From positions 124,001 to 188,000 of the forward strand of contig JALKAW010000002.1 of assembly GCA_023015825.1 (NCBI GenBank): a DNA stretch of 64,000 nt. The letters run 5' to 3'. This document shows positions 1 through 8,698 of this stretch, piece by piece; the stretch's first letter is position 1, and the number at the start of each line of letters is the position of its first letter. The position numbers and the translations under genes are program-made. The stretch comes from Flavobacteriaceae bacterium S0862. Its GTDB lineage: Bacteria > Bacteroidota > Bacteroidia > Flavobacteriales > Flavobacteriaceae. Below the pieces are notes generated by a model that saw nothing but the letters and a program-made list of their open reading frames with translations, searched no databases and was not told where the DNA came from.

Positions 1-1
1 C

Positions 2-637
2 ATGGCATTATTTTCTTTTGCTCCAGAAACTATGAAACCAACAGCGTTGTTATTAAATGTCTTTGTTGCAGGTATTGCTTCGTATCATTACTACAAAGCT
101 GGTTTTTTCAATAAAAGATTGTTTTTATCTTTTGCAATTGCGTCCATTCCTATGGCATTTATTGGTGGCGCCATAGAAGTAGATGCTTCTATTTATAAAA
201 ATATTTTAGGTGTGCTTTTAATTTTTGCCATTCTAAAGATGCTTAATGTTTTTGGCAAAGAGAACAACACCGTTAATAAAATAAAAATTTGGCAAGGACT
301 TATTGTAGGTGGTATAATTGGTTTCTTCTCTGGATTAATTGGTATTGGAGGTGGTATTATTTTGACTCCTATAATTCTGCTATTGCATTGGGGAAAAATG
401 AAAGAAGCTGCCGCAGTATCGGCGTTATTTATTTTAGTAAATTCCGCTTCTGCTCTAGTAGGTCAAATAAGCAGTGGTGTCCATATAGCTTCAGACTCAT
501 TAATTTTAGCTGGAATTGCTTTAATTGGCGGCTTTTTAGGAAGTTATCATGGAAGTAGAAAGTTTAACAATGGGTTGTTGCGATATCTCTTAGCTTTTGT
601 ATTGATAATTGCATCTGTAAAACTAATTTTTGTTTAA
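2..637 (+). CDS. TauE/SafE-family membrane permease, 5' partial
   Basis: Polytopic inner-membrane protein of the TauE/SafE (sulfite exporter-like) family. The visible 211 residues are mostly hydrophobic helices. They contain the glycine-rich repeat typical of the second half of the family (FSGLIGIGGGIILTP, about residues 104-118). Family members are usually about 240-270 residues and carry a similar glycine motif near the N terminus. That motif is absent here, so the true start very probably lies left of the window and the ATG at base 2 is internal. The stop abuts the mobA ATG with no gap, so it is probably co-transcribed with the molybdenum-cofactor genes. A role in moving a sulfur or other oxyanion linked to cofactor synthesis is inference only; substrates in this family are poorly known. 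Confidence 0.85.
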   Translation: MALFSFAPETMKPTALLLNVFVAGIASYHYYKAGFFNKRLFLSFAIASIPMAFIGGAIEVDASIYKNILGVLLIFAILKMLNVFGKENNTVNKIKIWQGLIVGGIIGFFSGLIGIGGGIILTPIILLLHWGKMKEAAAVSALFILVNSASALVGQISSGVHIASDSLILAGIALIGGFLGSYHGSRKFNNGLLRYLLAFVLIIASVKLIFV

Positions 638-1210
638 ATGATTAGTAAAAATAACATAACAGGTATCATTTTAGCAGGGGGAAAAAGTTCTAGAATGGGA
701 ACTGATAAAGCCACATTATTGCTTAAAGAAAAAACCTTTATTCAACACATTATTGTGGCAATGAAGCCCTTAGTCAACTATATGATTATAGTTAGTGACA
801 ATCCTAATCATGAGGAATTTGAAATAGAAAGAATTGAAGATGTCATTAAAGATGCAGGTCCTTTAGCTGGGATTTATTCAGGATTACAGTATTCAAAAAC
901 AGATTATAATCTTGTAGTTAGTTGTGATGTGCCATTAATTACTTGTGAAGTTTTGAAGCAACTGAGTGACAATTATGAGGAAGGATTTGATGTTATTCAG
1001 TTAAAAAGCAATCAAAAAACAATGCCTTTAACTGCCATTTATAAGAAAACATGTAAGCAACTCATTAAAAAATTGTTAGACAAAGGCGAAAGAAGAGTGC
1101 GATTTGCAGTGTCTCAATTTAAAACAAAAACAATAACTCTTGATGACAATTTAGCTTCAGCTATAATAAACATTAATACTAAAGAAGAATTTGATGCAAT
1201 TACAAATTAA
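638..1210 (+). CDS. mobA: Molybdenum cofactor guanylyltransferase MobA
   Basis: Cytoplasmic nucleotidyltransferase that attaches GMP from GTP to Mo-molybdopterin to give the guanine dinucleotide form (MGD). The 190 residues show the signature LAGGKSSRMGTDKA at 12-25, the AGPLAG segment at 73-78 and the metal-binding Asp in SCDVP (D97). Length is normal for MobA. The ATG directly follows the upstream permease stop, and the 3' end overlaps moaD by 17 bases, so translation is probably coupled. MGD is needed by DMSO-reductase-type enzymes such as nitrate reductases. None is in the window, although the hydroxylase nearby would use a cytosine dinucleotide form instead. Confidence 0.93.
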   Translation: MISKNNITGIILAGGKSSRMGTDKATLLLKEKTFIQHIIVAMKPLVNYMIIVSDNPNHEEFEIERIEDVIKDAGPLAGIYSGLQYSKTDYNLVVSCDVPLITCEVLKQLSDNYEEGFDVIQLKSNQKTMPLTAIYKKTCKQLIKKLLDKGERRVRFAVSQFKTKTITLDDNLASAIININTKEEFDAITN

Positions 1211-1427
1211 ATATTTTGGTCTTATAGCAGAAATCACTAACTGTGAAAAAGAAACCATTGAGTTTTCAAAAACATTGGTATCAGAACTTTTAGAAGAACT
1301 TTTTGTTAAATATCCTTCGTTAAAACAAAAAGATTTTAAAGTAGCACAAAACCATGAAATTGTTTCTAATAGCAGTGAAATTACAAATCCAGAAATAGCT
1401 TTATTGCCACCATTTTCAGGTGGCTAA
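1194..1427 (+). CDS. moaD: Molybdopterin synthase small subunit MoaD
   Basis: Small ubiquitin-like sulfur carrier of 77 residues. It ends in the diagnostic Gly-Gly (PPFSGG), whose C terminus is adenylated by MoeB and then thiocarboxylated. I chose the ATG at 1194 over the TTG at 1191: the protein then starts MQLQIKYFGLIAE, a normal MoaD N terminus. The gene begins inside the 3' end of mobA, and moeB follows after four bases. It works with MoaE to insert two sulfurs into precursor Z (cPMP). Confidence 0.9.
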   Translation: MQLQIKYFGLIAEITNCEKETIEFSKTLVSELLEELFVKYPSLKQKDFKVAQNHEIVSNSSEITNPEIALLPPFSGG

Positions 1428-1431
1428 GATT

Positions 1432-2502
1432 ATGAGCAGATATAACAGACATATCATTTTATCAGATGTTGGTCCAGAAGGACAAAACAAAATATCAAAT
1501 GCTAAAGTATTAGTTATTGGTGCTGGAGGTTTGGGTTGTCCAATATTGCAATACTTAACCGCAGCAGGTATTGGGACTCTTGGTGTCATAGACTTTGATA
1601 TCGTTGAAGAATCAAACTTACAACGTCAAGTATTGTTTGGGACATCCTCTTTAGGAACCAATAAAGCTTTAGCGGCAAAAGAGCGTCTAGAGGACCTAAA
1701 CCCAACTATACAAATCAATACTTATCAAGAAGCTTTAACTCCTCAAAATGCTTTAGAGTTATTGAAAAATTACGATATCATTGTGGATGGGACTGATAAT
1801 TTTGAAACACGCTATCTAATTAATGATGCTGCAATAATAACCAATAAGCCTGTAGTTTATGGTGCTATTTATAAGTTTGAAGGCCAAGTGTCTGTTTTTA
1901 ATTATAATAATGGTCCAAGCTATAGATGCCTCTTCCCTATAACACCTAAAAAAGGGTCTGTTGCCAATTGCTCTGAGGTTGGAGTTCTTGGTGTGTTACC
2001 AGGAATTATTGGCACTATGCAAGCCAATGAAGTACTCAAAATAATTTTAGGGTTTGATGGTGTATTGTCTGAAAAACTATTCTGTTATAACTCAAAAACT
2101 AGCGAAACTTACACTTTAAAAGTTAAAAAATTAGATTCTGAAATTGAAAAAGTTTTGTCTGAAAAAGAGCATTTTAAAACACAACTATTCAACTTTAATT
2201 GTGTTTCAAAAAACGTGTCATTAAAGGATTTACATGAGTTTAAAAATATTCAGTTTATAGATGTTAGGGAGCTTCATGAAGAACCAAAAATCAAATTAGA
2301 TAATTGTATTCAGATTCCTTTAAACCAACTAAATAATAACCTTGATAAAATTTCAACAACTAAAACAATCATCTTTTTCTGTCAGGCAGGAATTAGAAGT
2401 AGGACAGCTGTTGAAATTCTTGAAAAACAAAATATAGCTAATTGCTTTAGTCTTGAAGAAGGTGCTGCGGCAATTATTGAACAACTAAAAATAAAAGCAT
2501 GA
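1432..2502 (+). CDS. moeB: MoaD-adenylating enzyme MoeB with C-terminal rhodanese domain
   Basis: E1-like enzyme that activates the MoaD C terminus with ATP. The C-terminal rhodanese domain probably supplies the sulfur, as in eukaryotic MOCS3. Residues 1-230 are the ThiF/HesA/MoeB fold, with nucleotide loop GAGGLG at 30-35 and VDGTDNF at 118-124. Residues 265-356 are rhodanese-like with active-site loop CQAGIRS starting at C317. The ATG at 1432 is preferred over the in-frame GTG at 1420, which would overlap moaD. Oddly, the structural zinc ligands look incomplete: the usual CxxC before LFP reads SYRC (only C166 present), and the second CPxC pair after the adenylation domain is absent. The stop overlaps moaE as ATGA. 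Confidence 0.9.
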   Translation: MSRYNRHIILSDVGPEGQNKISNAKVLVIGAGGLGCPILQYLTAAGIGTLGVIDFDIVEESNLQRQVLFGTSSLGTNKALAAKERLEDLNPTIQINTYQEALTPQNALELLKNYDIIVDGTDNFETRYLINDAAIITNKPVVYGAIYKFEGQVSVFNYNNGPSYRCLFPITPKKGSVANCSEVGVLGVLPGIIGTMQANEVLKIILGFDGVLSEKLFCYNSKTSETYTLKVKKLDSEIEKVLSEKEHFKTQLFNFNCVSKNVSLKDLHEFKNIQFIDVRELHEEPKIKLDNCIQIPLNQLNNNLDKISTTKTIIFFCQAGIRSRTAVEILEKQNIANCFSLEEGAAAIIEQLKIKA

Positions 2503-2945
2503 CAAAAGAAAGGAAACCAAAAAATGTATTTAAAGAAGGTGCTATTTCTTCAGAATTTATAGCCGAATCAATTGCAAAACATCAAAGTAAAACATCTATT
2601 GGTGCCCATAATATCTTTTTGGGACAAGTAAGAGCTGATGACATAGAAGGTAAAACGGTGTCTGCTATTGAATATACTGCTTACGAAGATATGGCAAATG
2701 CAAAATTTCATGAGATACGAGAAGCCACGTTCTCTAAATTTAATTTAACCTGTATGCATATTTACCATAGTTTAGGGACGGTTAAAATTGGAGAAATTTG
2801 CTTATTTGTTTTTGTATCATCCCTAAGAAGAAAAGAAGTTTTTAAAGCTTTGGAATATGTAGTTGAAGAAATTAAGGCAAAAGTACCTGTTTATGGTAAA
2901 GAGATTTTTGAAGATAGTACACATCAATGGAAAGTAAATAGTTAA
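2499..2945 (+). CDS. moaE: Molybdopterin synthase large subunit MoaE
   Basis: Catalytic subunit of molybdopterin synthase (148 residues, normal length). With thiocarboxylated MoaD it converts cPMP to molybdopterin in the cytoplasm. The sequence keeps the YHSLGTVKIGE segment (H90), an arginine pair at 110-111, and the catalytic lysine region KVPVYGKEIFED with K128 and K134. The start ATG shares four bases with the moeB stop. The last residues (THQWKVNS) match the family's usual W-containing tail. Confidence 0.93.
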   Translation: MTKERKPKNVFKEGAISSEFIAESIAKHQSKTSIGAHNIFLGQVRADDIEGKTVSAIEYTAYEDMANAKFHEIREATFSKFNLTCMHIYHSLGTVKIGEICLFVFVSSLRRKEVFKALEYVVEEIKAKVPVYGKEIFEDSTHQWKVNS

Positions 2946-2947
2946 AT

Positions 2948-3859
2948 ATGGTAGACATCACACATAAATCAAACACACTCCGTGAAGCTACTGCTCAAGC
3001 TATAGTTAAAGTGAGCAAAGAAGACACTATTGATGCTATTAACAACAATAGAGTGCCTAAAGGAAATGTATTTGCTATGAGTAAAGCGGCTGGTTTATTG
3101 GGAGTTAAAAAAACACCAGAGCTACTTCCAGATTGTCATCCTTTACCAATTGAATACACTGCGATTGACTATGACATAAACGGACTGGAAATCACCATCA
3201 CTTGCACTATTAAAACCATCTATAAAACAGGCGTTGAGGTAGAGGCTATGCATGGTACAAGCATTGTGGCTTTAAATATGTACGACATGCTTAAGCCTAT
3301 AGATAAAGGCGTGGAAATTCATCATATTAAACTATTAAAGAAAAAAGGTGGAAAATCCAGTTTTAAAAACCGCTTTAGAGACCAATTAAATGCCGCAGTT
3401 ATTGTGTGTTCTGATACCATTTCTGCTGGACAAAAAGAAGACAAAGCAGGTAAAGCAATTATTAAAAAGCTAGAAGAAAGCAATGTTGCAATTTCAGAAT
3501 ATCTTGTGATTCCGGATGAAAAAGAAGTAATTCAAGAGAAAACAAAAAACTATGTATCGCAGGGTATAGATATTGTTATTTTTACAGGTGGTACTGGCCT
3601 CTCAAAGCGCGATGTAACACCTGAAGCATTAGAGCCACTCATTGAAAGAACCATCCCAGGAATTGAAGAAGCAATTAGAAGTTATGGCCAAAACCGAACG
3701 CCATATTCAATGCTATCAAGAAGTGTGGCAGGAACAATAGAAAAAACATTAGTTTTGGCATTACCTGGCTCAACTAATGGTGCAAAAGAATCAATGGACG
3801 CTATATTTCCATCAGTGCTCCATGTATTCGGAATTTTAAAAGGAGCAAGACACGACTAA
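2948..3859 (+). CDS. moaC: Bifunctional MoaC-MogA/MoaB fusion
   Basis: Fusion of two molybdenum-cofactor enzymes in 303 residues. Residues 1-137 are MoaC (cyclic pyranopterin monophosphate synthase), with PDCHPLPI at 61-68 and the MHGTSIVALNMYDMLK segment at 101-116. Residues 147-303 are a MogA/MoaB-type molybdopterin adenylyltransferase, with SDTISAGQKEDKAG and the TGGTGLSKRD nucleotide loop. The domains therefore catalyse an early step (with MoaA) and a late step (adenylation before Mo insertion). Such MoaC-MoaB fusions are known in Bacteroidota. The gene starts two bases after moaE and its stop overlaps the moaA ATG (TAATG). Confidence 0.93.
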   Translation: MVDITHKSNTLREATAQAIVKVSKEDTIDAINNNRVPKGNVFAMSKAAGLLGVKKTPELLPDCHPLPIEYTAIDYDINGLEITITCTIKTIYKTGVEVEAMHGTSIVALNMYDMLKPIDKGVEIHHIKLLKKKGGKSSFKNRFRDQLNAAVIVCSDTISAGQKEDKAGKAIIKKLEESNVAISEYLVIPDEKEVIQEKTKNYVSQGIDIVIFTGGTGLSKRDVTPEALEPLIERTIPGIEEAIRSYGQNRTPYSMLSRSVAGTIEKTLVLALPGSTNGAKESMDAIFPSVLHVFGILKGARHD

Positions 3860-4866
3860 TGACAAACCCAAACAACATATTAACCGATTCATTTGGACGA
3901 GAACATACGTATTTACGTATTTCGCTAACCGAATTATGCAACTTACGATGTACCTATTGCATGCCAGTTGAAGGGATTCAATTATCACCAAGGTCTCACA
4001 TCATGAATTTTGATGAAGTTTATGCAATTGCCAAAACATTTGTTGATTATGGTGTGACTAAAATAAGACTAACTGGTGGGGAGCCATTAGTAAGGCGTGA
4101 TGTAGATGTTATTCTTAAAAAACTGGCATCTCTCCCTGTAGAACTTTCTATGACTACCAATGCTGTAATTGTAGATCGTTATATAGACTTACTGAAAGAA
4201 TGTAATATTATGAATCTTAACGTGAGTTTAGACTCTTTAGATGCTGTAAAATTTAAAGAGATTACACGTAGGAACGACTTTGAAAAGGTCATAAAAAATA
4301 TGCACTTACTTATACAAGAAGGCTTTAATATAAAACTAAATGCTGTATTAATTAAAGGTTTTAACGATAATGAAATTATAGATTTTATCAACCTCAGCAA
4401 AGACCTACCAATTTCAGTTCGTTTTATAGAGTTTATGCCTTTTGATGGTAATAAATGGGACAAAGGGAAAATGGTGTCGTATGCTGAAGTCATGGAAAAA
4501 GTAAATTCATCTTTTGATGTTTCCAAAGTAATTCGTTTACAAGATGCACCTAACGATACGTCTAAAAATTATAAAATCGAAGGCTATAAAGGATCGTTTG
4601 CTATTATTAGTTCGGTAACCAATCCGTTTTGCGATTCTTGTAACCGTATTAGATTAACTGCTAACGGTCGTTTAAAAAATTGCTTGTTTTCGGCAGGAGA
4701 ATCGGATTTATTAACACCACTTCGTCAGGGGAAAGACATTACTCCAATGATTCAAAAAGCTGTACACTCAAAACTTAAAATTCGTGGTGGTATGGATACT
4801 ATGGAGAAACTAGAAGCGCCTGATTTACACGGCAAAAATAGAAGTATGATTACTATTGGTGGTTAA
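3859..4866 (+). CDS. moaA: GTP 3',8-cyclase MoaA
   Basis: Radical SAM enzyme that starts cofactor synthesis by rearranging GTP to 3',8-cyclo-dihydro-GTP, the MoaC substrate. It is 335 residues long. The N-terminal cluster is C27-x3-C31-x2-C34 (CNLRCTYC) and the C-terminal second cluster begins NPFCDSCNRIR with a later Cys in LKNC. The protein ends in Gly-Gly, the conserved C-terminal pair needed for activity in MoaA. It is last in the operon. Its stop overlaps by four bases the stop of the convergent mocA-like gene, with no obvious terminator between them. Confidence 0.96.
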   Translation: MTNPNNILTDSFGREHTYLRISLTELCNLRCTYCMPVEGIQLSPRSHIMNFDEVYAIAKTFVDYGVTKIRLTGGEPLVRRDVDVILKKLASLPVELSMTTNAVIVDRYIDLLKECNIMNLNVSLDSLDAVKFKEITRRNDFEKVIKNMHLLIQEGFNIKLNAVLIKGFNDNEIIDFINLSKDLPISVRFIEFMPFDGNKWDKGKMVSYAEVMEKVNSSFDVSKVIRLQDAPNDTSKNYKIEGYKGSFAIISSVTNPFCDSCNRIRLTANGRLKNCLFSAGESDLLTPLRQGKDITPMIQKAVHSKLKIRGGMDTMEKLEAPDLHGKNRSMITIGG

Positions 4867-5462
4867 AGCTTTTTGAGTTTTTTATAATCTTCATCAGTAT
4901 CAATATCAAAGACATTAGTATCAATTTGTGTTGTTATTACTGAATTTGTATACTTTTCGAGTATTGATTTAGCACCTTTATCTCCATCAATATTAGACAG
5001 CTCTAGTAAATACGATTTATCAAATAACGCAGGAACTCCTAGTTTTCCATTTTGATATTTTGTTGCTATAATTTGGTTCTTATCAGTTTCAAATAAGTCT
5101 ATCATTACTTTTAAATAAGTAGCTTCTATTAATGGTTGGTCTGCTAATGTTACAAGTACACCATCTACATCATAGTTTTTTTTAATGTGATATATTCCAA
5201 ACGCTATAGAATTCCCCAAGCCTTTTTCCCATTCTATATTGTAAATAATTTCTATTGGGTATGATGCAATTTTTGGAACGATTTTATCTTCATTAGCACC
5301 AAGAACAACTATAGCTTTAAAAGTGTTTAAGTGCAGTAATTTAGTTATCACATCTTCAATTAGTGTAGCTTCTTTCCATGGTAATAATTGCTTTGCCTCT
5401 CCCATTCTAGATGAGTTTCCTGCGGCCATTATTAAAGTAACTATGTTTTTTGGTTTGCTCAA
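4863..5462 (-). CDS. mocA: MocA-like molybdenum cofactor cytidylyltransferase
   Basis: Nucleotidyltransferase of the MobA-like/MocA family, 199 residues, with the signature MAAGNSSRMGEAKQLLPW near the N terminus and LADQP in the core. MocA makes the molybdopterin cytosine dinucleotide used by xanthine-oxidase-type hydroxylases. The gene lies beside xdhC and such a hydroxylase, so MCD synthesis for that enzyme is the best reading. It has an exact -7 box just upstream (5482-5489), so it may be expressed separately from xdhC. A generic nucleotidyltransferase of the same fold cannot be excluded. Confidence 0.85.
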   Translation of the reverse strand: MSKPKNIVTLIMAAGNSSRMGEAKQLLPWKEATLIEDVITKLLHLNTFKAIVVLGANEDKIVPKIASYPIEIIYNIEWEKGLGNSIAFGIYHIKKNYDVDGVLVTLADQPLIEATYLKVMIDLFETDKNQIIATKYQNGKLGVPALFDKSYLLELSNIDGDKGAKSILEKYTNSVITTQIDTNVFDIDTDEDYKKLKKL

Positions 5463-5481
5463 AATAGAATACTTCTCGATA

Positions 5482-5489
5482 CAAAATTA
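5482..5489 (-). promoter_or_regulatory. -7 box of the mocA-like gene
   Basis: On the minus strand this reads TAATTTTG, an exact match to the Bacteroidota -7 consensus TAnnTTTG, about 20 bases before the mocA-like ATG. No clear -33 TTTG was seen. Confidence 0.4.
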
Positions 5490-5514
5490 TTTTAAAATTT
5501 TACTCGAAGTGACA

Positions 5515-6525
5515 TTAATTATGAATTCCTCCTACTTTTTCTTTTAGAGCCATAGGTGTTTGTGATCTAACTACAGATAGTATTTCCGAAAGTATTGAAA
5601 TAGCTATTTCCTGAGGTGTTTCAGCGCCAATATTTAATCCTGCTGGTCCATGAATAAGCTCTAGAAATTGTTCATCTACATCTGGACAATATTCCAAAAA
5701 CTGTGATAATAGTTTTTCCCTTCTATGTGAAGGCCCTAACATACCAATGTACACAGGTCTCGTGTCTTTAAGTTCTAAAAGATACTTTAAGTCGTTCGCA
5801 AAATTATGCGACATTAATACAACGGCTGTTTCGCTATCAATTGAGTTTAATTCCAAATCGTCTGGAGATATAGAATAAAACGCTGTAGCTCCCGGAAAAT
5901 TTTTGATTGTTTTAGATTCCAATGGGCCAGAAACAACAGTAACTTCCCAACCGTTAAAACTTGCTAGCTGACATAATTTTACCGCATCGTGTTCTGTTCC
6001 AAAAATCATAAGTTTAAAACAAGGAGGCATCTTTTGAGTAAACTGTAAAGTAATGCTTTCGGACATACCTATATTTGAAAGTGAGTATACTTGTCCTTCA
6101 ATTTCTACAGTAGTCCCAATCCCTTTTGTAATACCTTCTTTTTTTAGGTAATTAGACTGAATCACAAATTCTTGACGTGTTTCTAGACATTTTACAAATG
6201 CATCAAAAAAGTGTTCTTTAGGCTTAAACTCTTCTAAAAGAATATATAGAATGCCTTCACAACCTAATCGATAACGTCCGTCATAGGTCATCATTTTTGA
6301 TTGTCCATCTAGAAAAATCGACTGTGATTGTCTTAATATATCTTTCTCTACACATCCTCCACTGACGGCTCCTATCATCTCATTATTTTCAATAATAAGC
6401 ATGCGAACTCCAGGTTTTCTATAAGATGAGCCATCAACTGCCACGACAGATGCCAAGACTGTTTTAAACCCATCTTTTTTTGCTTTAAGATGGGCTTCTA
6501 CTATATCCTTAAATTCGTGAGTCAT
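5515..6525 (-). CDS. XdhC/CoxI-family molybdoenzyme maturation factor
   Basis: Cytoplasmic factor of 336 residues. The N-terminal XdhC/CoxI domain has SSYRKPGVRML and SGGCVE, about residues 32-60. A second, Rossmann-like XdhC domain lies at about 170-310 (MIFGTEHDAVKL). XdhC-type proteins bind the molybdenum cofactor, protect it, help sulfurate it and insert it into xanthine-dehydrogenase-like enzymes. The gene starts three bases after the stop of the large hydroxylase subunit, so they are one operon. Its presence supports the target being a genuine cyanolyzable-sulfur hydroxylase. Confidence 0.9.
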   Translation of the reverse strand: MTHEFKDIVEAHLKAKKDGFKTVLASVVAVDGSSYRKPGVRMLIIENNEMIGAVSGGCVEKDILRQSQSIFLDGQSKMMTYDGRYRLGCEGILYILLEEFKPKEHFFDAFVKCLETRQEFVIQSNYLKKEGITKGIGTTVEIEGQVYSLSNIGMSESITLQFTQKMPPCFKLMIFGTEHDAVKLCQLASFNGWEVTVVSGPLESKTIKNFPGATAFYSISPDDLELNSIDSETAVVLMSHNFANDLKYLLELKDTRPVYIGMLGPSHRREKLLSQFLEYCPDVDEQFLELIHGPAGLNIGAETPQEIAISILSEILSVVRSQTPMALKEKVGGIHN

Positions 6526-6528
6526 AAA

Positions 6529-8679
6529 TTATCCAACAACAGGTTCTACATCCATATTATTCATATATGGCATTTTTGTTAAACGTTTTCCAGTTGCTTT
6601 GTATATAGCATTGGCAACTGCACCTCCAACTGGTGGCAACGTTGGTTCTCCTAATCCTGTTGGTGCGATATCGTTCTCAATAAAATGCACATCAACCTGA
6701 GGTGTTTGTAGCATTCTAATTAATTGATACGAATCATAATTATTTGATTGTGGAGCACCATCATTAAAAGTGATTTCGCCATACATTGAATGTCCTATAC
6801 CATCTATGACACCACCAACCACTTGGTTTTTAGCTCCTAAAGGATTTACCACAATACCACAATCTACAGCAACTGTAACTTTTTTAACTACAGGAACACC
6901 ATTGTCCATAATAATATCGGCTACCTCTGCTACATGTGTGTTATGACAATAATACACAGCAAAGCCTTGATATACGTCCTTTTCTTTCCCATAGTTAGAC
7001 TCTTTTACTACTCTTTTAATCACGCCTTGTAGTCGTTCTGGGCTATATTGAATTCGCTCGTCTGTAGTTCTTTTAACGTTCTCTAACAAATCCATATGTA
7101 ATTTAATACGGTCAACTCCCATAGCCTCTGCTATTTCATCAAAGAAACTCTGCTCGCAACTTGCTAATACATTGGTATAGGGTGCTCTCCAAGCACCTGT
7201 AGTAATATTGCTTTTATAGTTTGCAGTATCTACTTGATAGTTTTCAATAGCTCCCGCTGGGAAAAAGTTAGGAATTAAACCATACATATTTCCATTAATG
7301 GCTGCCTCTTTTAAATGATAACCTGTAAGCTTCCCATCTTTAATGGATGCTGCAATTCTGTATTTAATAGCTGGTCGATAAATTCCAGCAGCCATATCAT
7401 CTTCTCTAGAGAATATAACTTTAACAGGTTTCTTTGCTAAGTGAGAAACCTCAGCGGCTTCCAACGCAAAATCACCATACAATCGCCTTCCAAATCCACC
7501 TCCCATTCTGGTCATCTCCAATGTCACTTCACTTGCATCTCTACCTAGCATTCTAGCTACTTGTCCTGCTGTTCCTGCTGGTGTTTGTATTGGTCCAACC
7601 AGCTCAATTTTATCAGTAGTGACATTTGCAAAAAAGTTCATGGGTTCCATGCAGTTATGAGGCACAAATGGTGTTTCATAAGTACGCTCTAAAACTTGAT
7701 CTGCTTCTGCAAAAGCTTTTATTACGTCACCATCTTTACGTCTTGTATCAAATTTGTCGCCATTAAGCAACCCTAATAGTGTTTCATCATGAAACGCAGT
7801 GCTTTCGGCTTTGGAATCCTGAGTCCAAGTGGCTTTTAAAGCTTTCTTCCCTTTCATTGCTGCCCAAGTAGAGTTAGCTAAAACAGCAATTTTATCGCCA
7901 AATTTAATGACATCATTTACACCATTAACAGTTCTTGCATTAGCATCGTCAAATGATTCCAGTTTTTGTCCAAAAGCTGGAGGTCTAAGCACAGATGCGT
8001 ATTGCATGCCCTCTTGTTTATAGTCAAGGCCAAACAATGGCTTTCCTGTAACAATTTCATCTATATCTACATTGCTAATATCTTGCCCTATAATATGAAA
8101 ATCTTTAGGGTCTTTTAAAGTTACATCTTCAGGAACTTCTAATGATGCAGCTTCTTTAACAACTTCGCCATACCCTAATTTATCGCCATTAGCATTTGTG
8201 ATAACACCTTTATTTGTTTTACATTCCGATGCTGAAACACCCCATTTTGCAGCAGCTGCATTCACTAACATCTGTCTTGCTGTTGCTCCAGTTTGACGCA
8301 ATGGAGTCCACCCTTGTCTTAACGATTGGCTCCCTCCTGCTACTTGTCGCGTATAATTTTTTGTGTCTAACTTACCCTGTACAACGTGTACATCTTCCCA
8401 AGCCACATCAAGCTCTTCGGCAATAAGCATTGGCATTGATGTTTTTACACCTTGACCGATTTCTGGGTTAGGTGCAAAAATAGTTACCTTACCTTCATCA
8501 GATATTTTAATAAAGGCATTAAAATCATTATAGTCTAAAAGACTTAAATCTACTGGAGGTTTTACATCCTCTTTACAAGCAGTAAACAAATTAAATCCTA
8601 CAAGCATACCTCCACTCGCAAGAGCTGAAGTTTGTAAGAACGATCGTCTACTAAAACTAATTTTATTTGAAGTTTTCAT
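6529..8679 (-). CDS. Molybdenum hydroxylase large subunit (IorB-like), Tat-exported
   Basis: Molybdopterin-binding subunit of the xanthine dehydrogenase/isoquinoline 1-oxidoreductase beta family, 716 residues. The N terminus carries a twin-arginine signal (SRRSFLQ, RR at 11-12). A nearby Cys (FTACKED) could make it a Tat lipoprotein, so activity is probably periplasmic. Mo-site motifs include GGFGRR in the middle and GEPTLPPVGGA near the C terminus, which holds the catalytic Glu. It pairs with the 2Fe-2S protein encoded just upstream. There is no FAD subunit, as in IorAB-type enzymes, where electrons pass to a cytochrome. The substrate (aldehyde, N-heterocycle or other) cannot be told from sequence. 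Confidence 0.92.
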   Translation of the reverse strand: MKTSNKISFSRRSFLQTSALASGGMLVGFNLFTACKEDVKPPVDLSLLDYNDFNAFIKISDEGKVTIFAPNPEIGQGVKTSMPMLIAEELDVAWEDVHVVQGKLDTKNYTRQVAGGSQSLRQGWTPLRQTGATARQMLVNAAAAKWGVSASECKTNKGVITNANGDKLGYGEVVKEAASLEVPEDVTLKDPKDFHIIGQDISNVDIDEIVTGKPLFGLDYKQEGMQYASVLRPPAFGQKLESFDDANARTVNGVNDVIKFGDKIAVLANSTWAAMKGKKALKATWTQDSKAESTAFHDETLLGLLNGDKFDTRRKDGDVIKAFAEADQVLERTYETPFVPHNCMEPMNFFANVTTDKIELVGPIQTPAGTAGQVARMLGRDASEVTLEMTRMGGGFGRRLYGDFALEAAEVSHLAKKPVKVIFSREDDMAAGIYRPAIKYRIAASIKDGKLTGYHLKEAAINGNMYGLIPNFFPAGAIENYQVDTANYKSNITTGAWRAPYTNVLASCEQSFFDEIAEAMGVDRIKLHMDLLENVKRTTDERIQYSPERLQGVIKRVVKESNYGKEKDVYQGFAVYYCHNTHVAEVADIIMDNGVPVVKKVTVAVDCGIVVNPLGAKNQVVGGVIDGIGHSMYGEITFNDGAPQSNNYDSYQLIRMLQTPQVDVHFIENDIAPTGLGEPTLPPVGGAVANAIYKATGKRLTKMPYMNNMDVEPVVG

Positions 8680-8698
8680 AATGTCTGTTCTTTTAGGA

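Noticed and set aside
2-637. Possible truncated permease pseudogene
   Set aside because: The missing N terminus is explained by the window edge; the visible frame is intact.
4179-4526. 115-codon open frame antisense to moaA
   Set aside because: It lies wholly within the conserved radical SAM gene and has no recognisable domain. Similar antisense frames inside the amidohydrolase, feoB and rseP genes were also dropped.
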